This document shows, one piece after another, positions 12,263 through 26,100 of a stretch of 64,000 bases of DNA. Location: contig NC_030851.1 in NCBI RefSeq assembly GCF_000208745.1, positions 17,220,067 to 17,284,066 on the forward strand. The letters run 5' to 3'. Under the pieces are notes generated by a model that made no database searches, was not told where the DNA came from, and saw only the letters and a list, made by a program, of their open reading frames with translations. This DNA is from Theobroma cacao (Eukaryota > Streptophyta > Magnoliopsida > Malvales > Malvaceae). Position numbers and translations under genes: made by a program. Within the stretch, counting starts at the first letter, position 1; every line of letters starts with the position of its first letter.

Positions 12263-13744
12263 TGTTGGACAATTTTAAGAGTAAGGGAGCTGAGAATTGC
12301 AATAGGATGAATAAGAAAACGAAATATGGAGAGAAACTGAAGAGTCTTTGGCTTAGAAATTTGAATCTAAGAAAAAATAATGTCGGTAATGGCGGGAGCC
12401 TGAGCTTGCTATTTATTTATACTATAAGATCGTTACACACTTCACACCGTTAGGCATGCAATCAGCGCGTGATGAGAGTTGAATTGTCATTTTACATGAA
12501 TATTAGGGGATGTTTTGGTCCCAGAGAACTGCTTCTTGACCTATGTCCCTCTAGTATAATTTCGGTATCCGCTACAGGAAAACATATGCTACGAGAGAAC
12601 TCGTACTCGTGGTATTGAATTCATTGCAGCAGTGAGACCCACTTGCCAATGAACGTTTTCCCAAACCAAACATTTCACTGCAATTTTTTATTATAACCTT
12701 GTAATTATTTAATTTAATCATAACAAAAATTACATAAAGATTCATAACTTATAAGTTTCACATAAAATTTTACTAGATTATATGCAATTTATAATTATAT
12801 TATAATGTAATAATTACAAGTAATATACCTTTTAAAAAATAATTACATAAAAAATTGTGCGCCATCAAATCTGTTAAGAATTCTCAAAAACATGTTTTTC
12901 TTTATAAAGAATTTTAAAGAATGGTATTGATACGCAGCATTTACAAAGAGTCAGATGCAATAATGTGTAATAATATTTCTTTGATGGTTATTCCTTTGCA
13001 TACTTCATATTTCACATCAGAAAAGGAAACCTTTCCTGTTGAATAAACAAATGAACTAATATATAAACTATATGAGAGCAGCCAGGTCATGCCAGTAGGG
13101 AGACCTTACCAAAATGATCTGAATATTCAAAAGCATTTGACCAAAAAAACCGATTATTCAAGCAGTCATGAACAACCAATAACGTAAAGCCTGAGAAGGT
13201 TATTTTAATTCGTCTCCCTCTCACCTTTGGAAGAGGAGGCTGATTCAAGACAAGCACTCACAGAAGCATTTGCGAAAAGAAAACCACTGATTTTTTCAGA
13301 ATAATCATCATTTTGCAATAAATAAAGAAATTAGCAAATAATAGACGTACAATTTCCAGGTCCTATGTTCAGACAGGTTCTTGATTTGGTAACAATTACC
13401 AAAGAAATTTCTGAAAGATGACTTGCAACCACTTTTCAACCCATAACATAATTCTATATTCTATATTTATTACAAAAAGAAAAAATTATTTCTAGGCTAA
13501 CATCATTCAGAGAATGAGAGTTACCTATAAAACCAGTCTTGCACTTTCACCTATGTTAATCATTTCAGACTGTCCGACACACGGCTACACCTTGACTTAT
13601 TTTTCTTCCTTCTGGTTGGAATCAAACTAGCAATTTCAAATCTTGTTCATGCAAAGGCCCTCAACAAACAGAATTGTATTCCTAGGAACAACTGTCTATG
13701 ATACAGGACAAAATCAGTCCTATTCAAACTGTTCACACTCAAGT
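12263..13744. other. Intergenic: ASY1 upstream region and phosphatase 3' flank
   Basis: The left part (12263 to about 12600) is the ASY1 5' leader and promoter side. The middle (about 12680-12850) is AT-rich with short palindromic stretches. The right part precedes the minus-strand stop of the phosphatase gene at 13745. No additional coding exon was recognised. Confidence 0.55.
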
Positions 13745-16700
13745 TCACCTTTCAAAAGGGTCTCCTCTGTTTGAATTTAAGGGAGGATAAACAGCTCCAG
13801 CTATTTTCTCCCGAAGATTGAATTTCTTTGCAATCAGTGGCCTCACATCTTCAACTCCAACCAAGCTCTCCAAAAATGGAAGTAGTAACAGTAGTTCTTG
13901 ATCTGAACGGTCATCAAACCAGCTCTCAATTGGTATTCCATTGTCTACTTGGAACCCAAATGCCTGAGAAGAAAGCCCACAAGCACATTGGTTAAATTTC
14001 GGTAACAATGCTCATCATTTCGTTATACAGTGCACAACAACTTTGTAAGTAATTGGCATACAATTTCAAATGCATAAGAACTTTGTGCCATTATCAACAG
14101 ACTGTTACAATAGATAATCATGATATTAGAGTGTTATTCACCAAAAGCAAGAACAATATCAAACTCCACTCTCTTGAATCCTCAGTGATCCTGGGCATGA
14201 TGCCCAGAAGTCTAGATTCCAACCAATAGACAAGCATGGGAAGAATTAAATTATAATCACTTATAATTCTTTTTAAGAAAAATATTAACCATCAGCCAAA
14301 AGACAGACTAACTAGTTCTGTCAAGAGATTGCCAGGATGGGTTTCATCAAATTTATGCCAAAATGTAAACAACCACACAAATAAAATAACCAATAAGAAG
14401 ACATATTAAAGTCTACCAGTCTTGTGTATTAAACTTGGGTATGAGAAACACAGTCCATAGCAAACATCATTTTTCTTCATGCTAATACTATGACATTTGT
14501 GCTTAGTGCAGTTGGTGTGTTGGAATAGTAATTTTTCCCCTCTTGTTTCAGGGGTTCCTTTTTTTCCAATAAGCAGCAGAAGCACTAAAACAAAGTCCAT
14601 GTAAGACAGGAACTCTGAAAAATACCTGCGGAGAGTTGTCAATAATGATAACATGTGCAAGATCACGGCCAAGGACTGACAAATCCTTAAGGTAATTGCC
14701 GTCCACAAAAACACATGATTCTCGGAAAACACGATGGCGGAATATTCTCCTCTTTGGATCAAGCACATTCAGAAGTTGCTCTGCATAAATACTTTGACTA
14801 GCTGTAAATATAATGATCTCAAAAAGACTGGAAACTCTTTCCATAAAATCTCTTAGGTGAGGACGGCATCTAACGTAAACAGTGTGTTCCTGGAGATTAA
14901 AATTTACAGGGAATGTGAAGTCTGCATCATCACAAGGTTCTAGCGTGGAATGCACCAAAGTTTCTGCCAAGCAATACAATTCAATCAGTACCCCAGGGTA
15001 ATCATCACCAATTATAGGCAGAAATTCAATGCTAAACTGCAACTGCTTAAATCAGAAGCAAGTAAATATAAGGGATAGAAATGACACTTAAAATAAGCTT
15101 AAATTTTAAGCAAAAAGTCAGTTCTAAGTAAGATCGACTTCAATACTAAGACAAGAAGGGAAAAGAAGCACAATAACTTTTCTTTCTGCGCCGACTTATC
15201 ACTAATATTCCAACAACCAACACAGAATTATAATATGATATGCCACAGACCAAGCAACATAATATTCAGTTTGGAATTCAAATTTTGATGACTTATTATT
15301 GCAGACACAAGCTGCCATGAAATTGGCTGGACAACTCTAAAAAGAACCCAAAAAGACTTGCTTGATTGAAAAAACATAAAAAAGCTAAGGAGCATAAGCA
15401 GAAGAAAGTACTCCAATATATTAGCATTTACAATCATTCAAGTCTAAGAGCTTGAAAGCAGATTTAAATATAAATCTCAAACATGTTGCATGATAATTAA
15501 GAGTCAGAATTCATGCCTGATAAATATTTCCAAAATCACAACCATAAGCAAAAAAATTCATCAAATGTACTAATTATCTAAAAGTATTCTTACCATCCAA
15601 GTCCAAGACAAGAGTGGTAGGTGGGCAACTCCGGGTCTGCTTAGGTAGCAGCACAGGCCGAAAAGTAGGTACAACAGATGACAACTCTGGTAAGTTCTTT
15701 ATAAACAAATAAGGATCAAAGTCATCAAATTCCTCATAGTATTCATCGTCTACACAGACATCAGTTGACATAGAATCTTGACCATGCTCATCAATACATT
15801 CCAATTTTGAGTTTTTCATGGCAAGGTATATGGCTGAAACTTCAGATGAAAGGACAGCTCCTGAATCTGCGTTACAAATCATAGCATTTGTGTCTAGGAC
15901 AAGCATCTCCTCTCCAGAAGTAGACTTAAGAGCTTCCCCAGTAATATGAGCATCCAGCATATCAATCTGTGATTCCTCGATTCCTTCATCTTGGTGGATT
16001 TTAGAGTCTTCCCTCCGAAACAATTTGAGAAAGTCAACTAAAGAGGATATTTGCATTAAGATCACAAAGAAAGGTACCAGGATATGTATATATATATATA
16101 ACCCACCTACACCTGCAAGCTCCCCTCCAGAAACCTTAGGTTTGTGAAAGCCAGGAGAAAATATAGTTCCTGTCATATGGTGATCACCACTCTGCAATAT
16201 AATTAAAGAAATAAGCAAAAGCAAAGATGGTTCTATTTTCTTTATTTTTTCCTTCTGTGTCTTTCTTTTCATAGGAATTACAAATCTTCCTAACTAACTG
16301 CCCCATGCACAAGTATATTTTTAAGTAAAAATGTGATAGAGAATTATATGTCAATCACTCCTCTCCCTCTGCAACCATAGAGAAGCCACATAAAATATAG
16401 TAGAGCTAGAAAAATTACCTTATGATCTACATGAGTGTCATTAGCCACATCATATCCCAAACAAGCATCAGAAGTCTCATCATGCCGCAAGCCAAATCTA
16501 GCATTTAAATTTGTAGCCCCAACAGGCTCTTCATGTTTCTTTGGGATTGTTTCAGCTGAAAGTTGCATAAAGTTCATGATTTCATTCACTCAGCAACTTT
16601 GACAGTCAAGGACAGACTTTAACTTGGAAACAACATTAAATTAGACCTATTGAAAATTTTTCAATGGTGCCAAAATCAAGAAGACCACATAAAGCAAATT

Positions 16701-16929
16701 GTTTTCCTTCTAACCAAAACAAAGAACATTCTATTAACTATTCAAACTACTAAGCCAAAATTAGCAACATACCAAGTCTCTGCTTCCTAACAGAAGATGT
16801 AATAAGCTCTGTTACTTTCTTCTCTGGACCTTGCACCTTTTCAGATATCTTCTTTTGAGGTCTTGAAGCCTTGGGACTGGCATGCTCTTGAGAAGCATTT
16901 CTTCTGGAAATTCTTTTCTTTGTTTGCAT
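13745..16929 (-). CDS. SSP4: SCP1-like small CTD phosphatase (FCP1/HAD family)
   Basis: Six coding exons, 16929-16773, 16555-16419, 16191-16113, 16037-15594, 14963-14626 and 13963-13745, join in frame to 457 residues, the usual size for plant SSP4-type proteins. The basic N-terminus ([20 protein letters not shown]) resembles a nuclear localisation region. An acidic middle segment ([19 protein letters not shown]) precedes the catalytic FCP1-like domain, residues about 265-430. The DxDx(T/V) motif reads DLDET at residues 270-274, split by intron 4 after the first base of the Glu codon. Further motifs are [30 protein letters not shown] and DNSPQ (residue 385). This HAD-superfamily family dephosphorylates Ser residues in the RNA polymerase II C-terminal domain through an aspartyl-phosphate intermediate. 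All catalytic residues seen are intact. The exact substrate is inferred. Confidence 0.94.
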
Positions 16930-17880
16930 TGCCCTAGGCGTCCCTTCCCAAGCTTCAGGATTCTATCACTACCCAGCGTGCTTGAAATAAATAATTAAAA
17001 TTTCCAGGGTTAAACTCCCAACATATATGTTCTGGCTCTCTAATGCAGACTGAAAGAATTACAATTACAATAACAACCATGTAAACCTTTAGCTTAAACT
17101 TTTTTTAACAATAAATTAAAAAAAAAATTGTCATGGAAGACTCTCTTAACATATATTAACAAGCTAATTCAAAAAATTCTGATTTGCTTGCCCAAAACAG
17201 TCTCCTTTTCCCATTGAATATTATCTTCATACACTTAAAACTAGATCATACCCAGACCCTCCACCTAATTTATATGTAGAAAATGCAGGCGCTCATTTTG
17301 GGATTTTAACCTACAGAGGATAGCCACCTAAGAATTCAATTTGCCTAGAACATGCAAGGTGACTTCAACATGATGTATATTAATATATCCGAAAACACAG
17401 CAAATTACTAGTACGAAAACAGTCTATATCTAAGAGAGCAAACAAAATTAGGACATATTCCACCACAAACATTTCAGATTTGAATGAAGAAAATTTGAGC
17501 AAACCTTGCTACTTCAATCACCGAATGAGGACAACTTTTAAAACCCTAACTAACAATGCCTCCCTCAGACAGAAGACCAAACAGAAATTTTTTCCAAACA
17601 AACGACCCAGAAATGAGAAATGCATCATTCAAATCAACTAAACCCTATCGATTCTCGAACAAGAATCACCGAACCAGTACCAAATATAGGGCATTTCAGT
17701 CAAGCTAAATAGAGTTTGAATGACCAAAAATTTAAACCCTAGAGAAAGAGAATGTACATCGAAACTAAGCTATAAACAATAACTAAAGCTACGAACTTAA
17801 GCTGAAGGTGGCTTAAGTAAAAAGCTGCTTACCTGAAGCACAATGGAACCAGACAAGATCAAGAAGTGAAGAAGCTGAGC
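16930..17880 (-). other. 5' UTR and 5' UTR intron of the SSP4-type gene
   Basis: Upstream of the ATG the minus strand shows a plausible acceptor (GATAG, 16963-16964). A plausible upstream non-coding exon ends at 17833 in TTCAG before GTAAGC. This implies a leader intron of about 870 bases (16963-17832), a common arrangement in plant housekeeping genes. The intervening sequence has no supported ORF. The cap site is not determined. Confidence 0.55.
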
Positions 17881-18987
17881 TAAGTAAGTGTTTCAGCAAA
17901 TAAGCAAAGGAGGAGCAAGCAAGTTCAAATAAAAACTTGAAGAGAAAGAGAGAAGCAAAAATGAGTAAATCAAAACCCTAAAATTTGTTACAAGTAGAAG
18001 GAGAGAGCTTTGGTTTTTTTTTTTTTTTTCTTTGAGGGTGGCGGGGGAGTTTCGGAGTTTTTCTTTCCCTCCAAGGACAGGAAAAGAGAGGGAAAACAAG
18101 GAGGAGGATCGAAAATTATTTTTGCCTGAATAACAAGTTAGATCTTTAAAATAAAAATGGGATTTTATTTTTCTTTGTTCTGAGGATAATATTGAAAATA
18201 TTTTTCAAAAATCTTGTGCTTATCAGAATCATCTACTCACAAGTGATGATGGAAAAGACGGTACTCGCTTTAACTGGCGTAGAGTGGCTACGTGGCCTTC
18301 TAGATATGGCGAGTGCTTTGAGTCGCTGTTTCTGCGAGTAGGAATTCCGTATCTCTGAGCTGGCTTTAGCCTGATAAAGCTTCAAACGACGCCGCCCAAG
18401 AGGGATTTCCTTTTCTAATTTGGAGTGGAGGGAGTTTCTTTAATTTTGCTTTTCTTTTTCCTTTTTTATTTTCATCCCGTGAGACACTGTCGATTTTGTC
18501 TTAATTGTTTTTCGAAGGGTGCCTATACTTCCTAAATTTGTTGCATGACCCCCTGTCTTTGCTAAATTCTAATTAACCCCGTAGGACTTAAGGACTTAAA
18601 AAAGCCACTCAATTTATGTCTATTTCGATTTTGCACCCTTTTTTGTATCTATGAAAAACCAAGAAAAGAGTGGAAAGTGAAAGCTTGAATAATAAATTTA
18701 AATTGTTAGATAGTACTAATTCTATCCAATACTCCAATCTATTTATTTGTTCATTTATATTTTCATCTATCTATCTATATTTATATCTATATCCATAAAT
18801 CAAAATATCTAATAGTAAAATATCTGTATCTTTTATTTAATAGTAAAACATCTAAGTTAAGTTTTAACCTATACTTGGTTACCAAATATTATTTCTCGTT
18901 TGTAAAAAATTGTAATATTAAATTAGAATGATAAAAATTAAATAAAAGGTTATTATTAGTATAATTTGAATCAAACTACGTATGACA
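17881..18987. other. Promoter side of the SSP4-type gene and unassigned intergenic DNA
   Basis: Contains poly-T and GA/CT-rich runs near 18010-18110 upstream of the leader exon, then AT-rich DNA. I see no gene or clear mobile-element terminus here. Confidence 0.5.
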
Positions 18988-19972
18988 TTAAAAAGGATAA
19001 TTGTCCATTTAACACTCAAATCATACAAAAATGTTTTTTTAAGAGAATTATAAAAAAAAATTGATTTGATACTTGAAGATAAAAGATTCAATTAAAACAA
19101 AATCGCACTTTAACCTAACATCATTAGCAAAAAAATCTAACGACTAATGTAATGCATCACCTCTCGCAAAAAAATGCAAAATTAAATAACATGTTATCAT
19201 TATGTCATTTTATTTATAAAAGATAAAAGGTTGATTATTCATTTAACACTACAATTATAAAAAAAATGTAGATTTGGTACTTTAAGATAAAAAAATTTAA
19301 TTAAAGACTTCAACTTTTATTCTATAAAACAAACAGTACTTTAAGCTAACATCGTATAACAACGACTAATGTTAATGTACTATTGGTCATAAAAAATTAC
19401 AAAATTAAATTACATATCAGTATTATATCATTTTAATTATGAATTTTTATTTTAAAATTATACAATAAAAAAATAATTAGGAGAGAGAAAATGAGGATAG
19501 AGAGACAAAGGAGAAGGAGAAGGAGAAGAAAGGAGAAGAGAGAGAGAGAAGGGAGTGGGGGAAGGGGACAAGGACTTGCCAACGGCTTAGATTGATGGTT
19601 GCTTAGCCTTGCTTCTCTCTCTCTCTCCACTCTATTTTTTTTTTATTTTTGTTGGAAATTTAATTTTCTTTTTTCAATTTTTTTATATTTTGCTATCCAT
19701 TTTGGAAATTTCTTAATTCAAAAAATATATATAATTAAGAAAAAAATGAAAAAAAAATGAAGTGTCATTTTCGACGCATGGTGCATTTCCTTTGTTTATT
19801 TTTTACCACACATCACCCATGCGATTAATATTGTTAGTCGAAGATGCAAAACAATCATAAGAAGTAAAAACATTAATACTTAATTGAGAGAATTTTTAAA
19901 TTTCAGGTGCCAAATCGACAGTTTTAATATAGTTTGAGTGTCAAACGTGTAATTAAACCAAGAAAAGAATAA
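18988..19972. repeat. Diverged tandem plus inverted repeat block (possible TIR element)
   Basis: About 18996-19218 and 19229-19438 are diverged direct copies, sharing CATTTAACACT, a TTTGGTACTT-like stretch and GACTAATGT. The right end (about 19885-19972) carries the same opening words in reverse orientation: TTTGAGTGTCAAACG mirrors the left TTTAACACTCAAATC. This suggests an old element with subrepeated inverted arms. The middle holds a purine-rich tract (about 19478-19573). No transposase is present, and the termini are not sharp enough to call a family. Confidence 0.4.
19478..19573. repeat. Polypurine GA/GGA-rich tract
   Basis: About 95 bases are almost entirely A and G, with GAGA and GGAGAAGGA repeats. 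The minus-strand open frame across it translates only to a Leu/Ser-rich low-complexity peptide and is not counted as a gene. Confidence 0.7.
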
Positions 19973-22330
19973 ATAAAAGCATGCCTCTCAATCTAAATTT
20001 GAAAAAGTAAAAGGACCATGGAGAAAAAATATCTTTGACGCTGGATAAATGTTGTTGGTTTAATTATTGCAGTGTCTCGTGAGGCGAATCTTTTGAAAAT
20101 TTGAATTGAAGTTAGCAACGCTGTCTGCACGGAAAACAACATACAGCGGACGTGTCTCGATAGCCAGCTGCCACGTAAGAGATGCAGAAAGTGCCGAGCA
20201 AACTTGTATGCTCGATATTGGGCCAGGCCCGAATTCAGGACTCTGCAGATTCGGTACTAAATCTGCTCGCTCCTACAATGTTACTTGCCCATCCTGTCTT
20301 GTCTTGGTTGTCACAGGCCAGGAAGTCCGCTTCTAATTGTAAAGGCCAAAAAAAAAAAAAAAGTTCAGCGATCTTATTTCTACTACAATAGGAATTCAAA
20401 TCTTCCGTCCCTACCCATTCTCACAAATGATCATATGTTTGCTTTTGTCTTATTACTTAATAGATGTTAATTTTAATTTTTATTTCTCATATTTTTCCCA
20501 AAACTCTACACTAAAACCACAACTTCGTTTTCTCTGCACTAGAACCAGAGAAAGACACACTCCTCAGTAAGCTCTCTATCTCTAAAAACCCTTCAAACAA
20601 ACTGTAATTGTTTTATTTCTGGTTGACAAGTGTAACCTTGGGGTTTTTTGAGAAGTTTGTAGTCATGGAGACGTTGGGGTTGGTTGCTCTATTAATGAAA
20701 TTCTAATTTTCTTTTTTAAAAAATTGTTTTTCTATGATACTTGGTGAGTCAAGACACCAAGTTGAGTCGGGAGTGTGTAGATTGTGAGTATGCATATCCG
20801 CGAGTTCTAAGACAGAAAGGGAAAAAAAAATAAAACTAAACATATATTAATTAGTGATAAAAAAAAAATAGATAGGTAACAATTTGTAAGAGTTAAAACA
20901 ATAAATGAGAACGGAAAATTTGGATTCTTACAATATGTAAATCTATGAAAACTCAATATTCATTACCACTATATAACTTAGGGAAAAAAGGAAGTTAAAA
21001 ACATTTAGTTTGATGGGTGCATAGCATATTTTTAGAAAATTTAAATAGAGAAACTTGTCATTTATCGATGTATGGCACATGAAAAATCAAAATACATGTG
21101 AAAATAAATTTAATCTAGTTTGACATTGTACCTGGATTATAAATTTGTGAGTCAAAAGTATCATCAACAAAGAAGTCATCCTTTTTTTAATTCAAAACTC
21201 AGTTTACACTAAAAACTTAGACCATTTAGTTATATATTTTATTATCCAAAATACAGTAAGGTCACGTTTAAAATAAATTAGGCTTTGAAATGAAAATGAT
21301 AATGATTTGCAAAAATTAGCAAACGGAGACATAAATTTTCATATTCAAAAATGAAATTATTTACTTTTTATATCATCTTTTCCATATTTTACTCTCAAAT
21401 GGGTTTTTTTTTTTCAATGAAATTTCATTACTCTTTTTGAAATGCTACACGAATTGAGCGACAAAATTAGAATTTATATTTGATATATTGATAGTATATA
21501 ACTTCTATACATTATCAAATATATTGTTAGACTATCAAATTGTGTCACTTATTAGAAACTAAATTTAAAATCTTAAGGGATTTAAAAATAAATATTACTA
21601 ATTTAAATGAATAAAAATATTTTTTTTATCTCTCTTCAACTCTCTCTCACCCAATCTCCTCTTTTTCATATCTCTCTTCTTCTTTCTCTTTAACAGCAAT
21701 AAATCCAAAATCCTAAAAATTCTTAATTTTGATTTTTTGAACGTGATATTTATTTCACTCTTCTTCTTAGTTTACCATTTTCTTTCCTTTAATATTCATA
21801 ATTATTTATTTGTCATTGTTATATGATTAACAAAAGAAGATTTTGAACATCTCCTGCAACGAAAGTCTGGATTTTACTACTTGTTAACTGTGTTTATTAC
21901 AACACCTTCGCAAAACAATCTCAATCTCTCATTTGCATAACTGTCAACAGTGGCAAGCAGATGCTAAGCCACAAGTGTAGAAGCACATTTAGAGGTTGAA
22001 TCCACAAGCTCTTCATGTCAGGTGAGGCATCTCTGTAAATAAATGGAGTAATGATAATAACAACTTCTACTCAAGATAGTTTCCAAGTCACCATAATTGA
22101 AATTGTTAGGATTGGATAACGGGGTCACATCAAATGGCTTTTTTGGTGATGGGTAATAGCGGTGTAGTGACTATGATGTTGGATGGTGGTGAATTTTGTT
22201 GAAGACTAGGTTTAGCTTAAATAGTATGAAGACAGGATTTTAGAAAAAAAAATAGAAAACAGATAATTTTTCTCTGATACCATATTTCAAAAAGAAAATT
22301 CTTGTATTCTATGTTTACAAAGAGTCTAAT
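19973..22330. other. Intergenic DNA, no supported gene
   Basis: A slightly less AT-rich island at 20100-20700 holds overlapping short ORFs and a possible leader/intron arrangement (CTCAGTAAGC near 20565, then TTGTAG before an ATG at 20665). The frame closes after 13 codons. 20750-22330 is AT-rich. A relic of a gene 5' end is possible but not demonstrable. Confidence 0.4.
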
Positions 22331-22590
22331 ATATATATTGGCATAATATCCAAATAAGTCTTTGAATTATATCAAAAAAGTCAATTAAGCCTTTTATCCT
22401 TTTATTGTGTTAAACAAAACTTTTAAAGTTTTATTTTGAGTCACATAAACCCTTATCACTAACTATTGACTAATTGTTATTAGTTAATGGTATAATTATT
22501 AGTTTTATGACATTTCATCTGCCATGTGACATGTTGACATGTCATTTTGATGAGGACATTGTAAAAAATGACGTGACAGTACATGTTGCT
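22331..22590 (+). repeat. Left arm of an inverted repeat flanking the DRIP fragment
   Basis: This arm carries AATAAGTCTTTGAATTATAT, then TCAATTAAGCCTTTTATCC, TTATTGTGTTAAACAAAAC and TTTTATTTTGAGTCA. The reverse complement of 41800-42155 carries the same words in the same order (for example AATAAGTTCTTGTATTATAT and TTATTGTGTTCAATTAAG). The resemblance is extensive but diverged. It is consistent with terminal inverted repeats of a Mutator-like element, or with two dispersed repeat copies. Confidence 0.5.
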
Positions 22591-22989
22591 GACTAGGAAT
22601 TGGCTTTTTCCTTTTTTTTATCCAACCACATGTCTAAAAGTGATTGAGTTAGATATTTGAAACCAAAAAAAAAAAGAAATTAACCTAAACAAATTATTTG
22701 GTTCCTAATCTACATAACCTAATTGCAAGTTTGTCTAATAAGTTTCTAAACAACATTTAGGGTTTATGACCATCAATTTTGTGTAATCAATTCTTAAATA
22801 ATATTTGAGGTTAATGACTATCATAATATAGAATAAATAGCTATTTCTCTTCATTTTTGTTTCCTGAATATTTATTGTTCAATGTTTAAGGATGAACACA
22901 GAACTGTAAATTTTTTCCACCCATTTTTGCAATCTGAAAAACTTTCCTTTTTTTGTTTACCTTCTTTAAAGTATGTTTCACATATCCCT

Positions 22990-23182
22990 AGCCAACATAT
23001 GAATAAAGAAGCAGAGAATGGTGGCAAATCATGGGATGGAAAATTAGATCTCTGGAAACCTTTTAATTGTTTGGTGGAGGTTGCAAATAGGACCAAGTCT
23101 TTCAAGTCTAATTCACAAGGCTTTGATTCTAAACTAGAACCAACTCATGTCCCAACAGTGAAGCTCAAATCTGCAAAAGCCC
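22990..23182 (+). pseudogene. DRIP: DRIP-like E3 ubiquitin ligase fragment, 5' part
   Basis: The translation contains GKSWDGKLDLWKPFNCLVEV followed by ANRTKSFKSNSQG. I recognise this as the linker region of DREB2A-interacting RING E3 ligases (DRIP1/DRIP2). The RING domain is absent. The frame is cut after codons for KSAKA by the long terminal repeat of the element starting at 23183, and it resumes at 41302. Only part of a gene is present, with no promoter or introns evident. Reading upstream of about 22990 gives no convincing DRIP match. Confidence 0.75.
23178..23182. repeat. Target-site duplication AGCCC, left copy
   Basis: AGCCC directly precedes the LTR start TGTAGACAC, and the same five bases follow the 3' LTR end at 41302-41306. 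A 5-bp duplication is what Ty3-gypsy integrases make. Confidence 0.9.
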
Positions 23183-26100
23183 TGTAGACACTATAAAATC
23201 ATAATAAAATTTTATTAATTAAAAAAAATCATAAATAAAAAATAAAAATGATAAAAAATAAATTAAAAATAAAAAAATAAAAAAAAAAGAAGAAGAGGTA
23301 CGGCTGGCAGGGTGCAGATGCACCCTGCCAGCCACCACCCTCACCCTGCCAGACGCGAAGAAGAGTAGTGGAGCGTGCCCCCTTCAACCCAATATAAAGG
23401 GAGCACTGTAGCACTCATCCGAGGGCAACGAGAGGCAGCGGCAACCAAAAACAAACCTAAAAAAAAAACCCTACAACAGCATCAAACATCAAAAATCCTA
23501 GTCTAGCAGCCATAACAACCCACAAATTCTCAATCAAAAATACAAAAAAATCAAAGAAAATATATAAAAAATACACAATAGGTGAAGGATGAGTGCTATG
23601 TTCTTTTTATTTGCATTAGGATTTGTTTTAACTTGTTTGTTTTAGGGTGGATTTTGATTTTTTTTTGAGGGGTTTTGGGTAGCCGGCACTGATAAGATTT
23701 GGGCCTTGCTGTCGCCGGTTTAGGGGTATAGGATTTGGGTCTTGATGCCACCGATTTTGAGAGAGAAAGCTGAAGCTTTGGGCTCACCGTCGGCGAAAGG
23801 AAGAAGCAGAGAGCTGGAGCTTCGGGCTTGCCGCCAACGAAAGGGAGAAGCAAGGAAGCCTGAGTGACTGCCGGTTGTTGGTGCTGCCGACCATCGTGCC
23901 ACCAGATCCGGCGAAAGGTAGCCCACAGCAAAGAAGGAGAGGGAACGCCGCCGAAGGGAGGAAGCTTGAGTAGCAACCGCTTGTTGGTGCTATTGACCAT
24001 TGCGCCACCAGATCTGGCGAAAAGCAACCCACAGCAAGGTAAGGGAGAGAACGTCGACGAAGGGAGGTTCGGTTGTGAGGGGTGGCTAGTGAGATTTTTT
24101 GTAGAGAGAGAAGAGAGAGATCCGGCTGCTAAAGAGAGAATTTGAAGGGAGAAAATGAAAAATAGTGAAAACAAAGCCATTTTATACTTAGGGTAGGACA
24201 TCAAAACGGCGTAGTTTTATACCTGGAGAAGTGGGCTTCTGGAGCTATTGTGGGCATCCGCGGGTTCAGTTTTGGGCTAGTTCGAGCCCGACCTTGGTAT
24301 GTTCTGGGCTCTACAGTTATTGGGTTTGAATCTTTGATGCCTATTTTGAATGTTTTTTATTTTGTTTCATTTATTTATATATTTTAGTTATTTTTAGGGA
24401 AATAAAATTACAACTTTATATATAAGAAGTGGGATAAGACAAAAATATAAGAATATATATATATATATATATATATGATTATGTAATAAATAATAGCAAA
24501 ATTAGGTAGAAAGGTTACTTAGTTATAAAAATAGATCCAAGAATAAAAATATATAGAAGGAAACAAAAGAACATTTAACTAAAAATAATAATAGGTTTAA
24601 GTGGATGTTGAATATAAAATAACATTAAATATTTAGTAAATGGGAATAGGTTCACTTAGATTAAATTATATGTATCATAAAAGGAAATATATGACTAGAT
24701 TAAAAATATGGGTAAGAGAAAATATAAAATGTAGGAAGAGTTGAAACGTGAGACATAATAATAACACACTTAACTAGGTGAGTTTATATGGGAAAATCAT
24801 GAATGAAAAAGAATTTGAAAAAATAATAAAATAATAAAATAGAAAATATAGTAGAATAAAATATGTAATTGTCAAAGTATTTAAAAAGATAGCTTCATAA
24901 ATGAAAAAGAATGAGAATGGGGCAAAATGATGAGTTATTCAATTTAAATAAGATAAGTAAACAATACCGATGATGGGATGATCGGTTAGGACGCGAGAAG
25001 TCGCAATCTCGGACCCATATTCTCCAGGTTCAGAATCCGAATCAAGGCTCCACCAGTACGATGGGAGGGCCTCAATTTCAAGATCCCGATATTTTAATAA
25101 ATAAAGAATTTGACTATACAAAAATTACTCAACAAAAATAATAAATAAATAACAATAGATAAAAAATGATAAAAATAATAATAATAATTCGAATATATAG
25201 TAAATAATTAATTTGTGAAAATGCAATATACATGACATTAAATAAATGGACAAAATAAATAAAAAATAAGAAAAAAAATCCAAAACAATAGCTAATTTAA
25301 AATTAATCATTAAATATCTAATAGTATAAATTATAGATTAATAAAATGTTATGTAAAAGAAAAATAAAATTTTGTTCACTAAAATAACATGGAATTATAA
25401 ACAATTTATCTGAATTATAAAAGGAATACATATGATAAACTTAGAATATAAGAAAAATAAAATATAGGAGAATAAAATAAAAAATAAAAAAATATGATAA
25501 TATGAAATAAAACGAAAATAATAATTAAATAATAAAAAATGACAAAACATAGATAATTGCATTAGCATAGCATATATATATGTTACATCATGCATATCAT
25601 TGCATATAAATATTTTTGTTTTCAAGTTTAAGCCCCAATGATGGGATCTTCCGAGGATCTTGCGAAGGCAGGTATTCCTCAAAAAGTTCTCTAGGTGAAA
25701 AGGTGTCTCCGGGTCCCACCAGTATGATGGGAGGGCTCGAGAAATATCTTTAATAAAAAGCTTTTGCCCGAATTAGGTTCATTATGCAGGAAAATATTAT
25801 TTTAAAAGAAAACGTACGATGACTCCGATGATGGGAATTTTTCGTTGAATTTGCGAAGGTGAGTTTCTCAGATAATTCCCTAGGTGAGAAAACACCCTGG
25901 ATCCCACCAGTATGATGGGTGGATTCGGGAGAACGTCCTCGATAAAAGGTTATTCATTCGACATTTTTATCTCACGCCATGCATCTCATCTTTCCTTACA
26001 TTTGCATTCCATTTTAGGTTAAATATGAGATAAAATAAGAGAATAATAACTAAGGAAATATAGTGAACTTAAAAAAAATTAAAGCCTAATAGGATAATCT

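Noticed and set aside
14406..14768. 120-codon minus ORF overlapping the phosphatase exon
   Set aside because: Shadow frame of the true FCP1-domain exon, continuing into an intron.
20106..20470. Three overlapping 61-76 codon plus ORFs
   Set aside because: Overlap in three frames in a slightly GC-richer island, so chance openness is likely.
23596..24204. 202-codon minus-strand ORF in the 5' LTR
   Set aside because: The same frame recurs in the 3' LTR (38715-39257) within non-coding LTR sequence; overlapping frames are open too because the stretch is GC-rich. The product is Ser/Leu/Pro low complexity.
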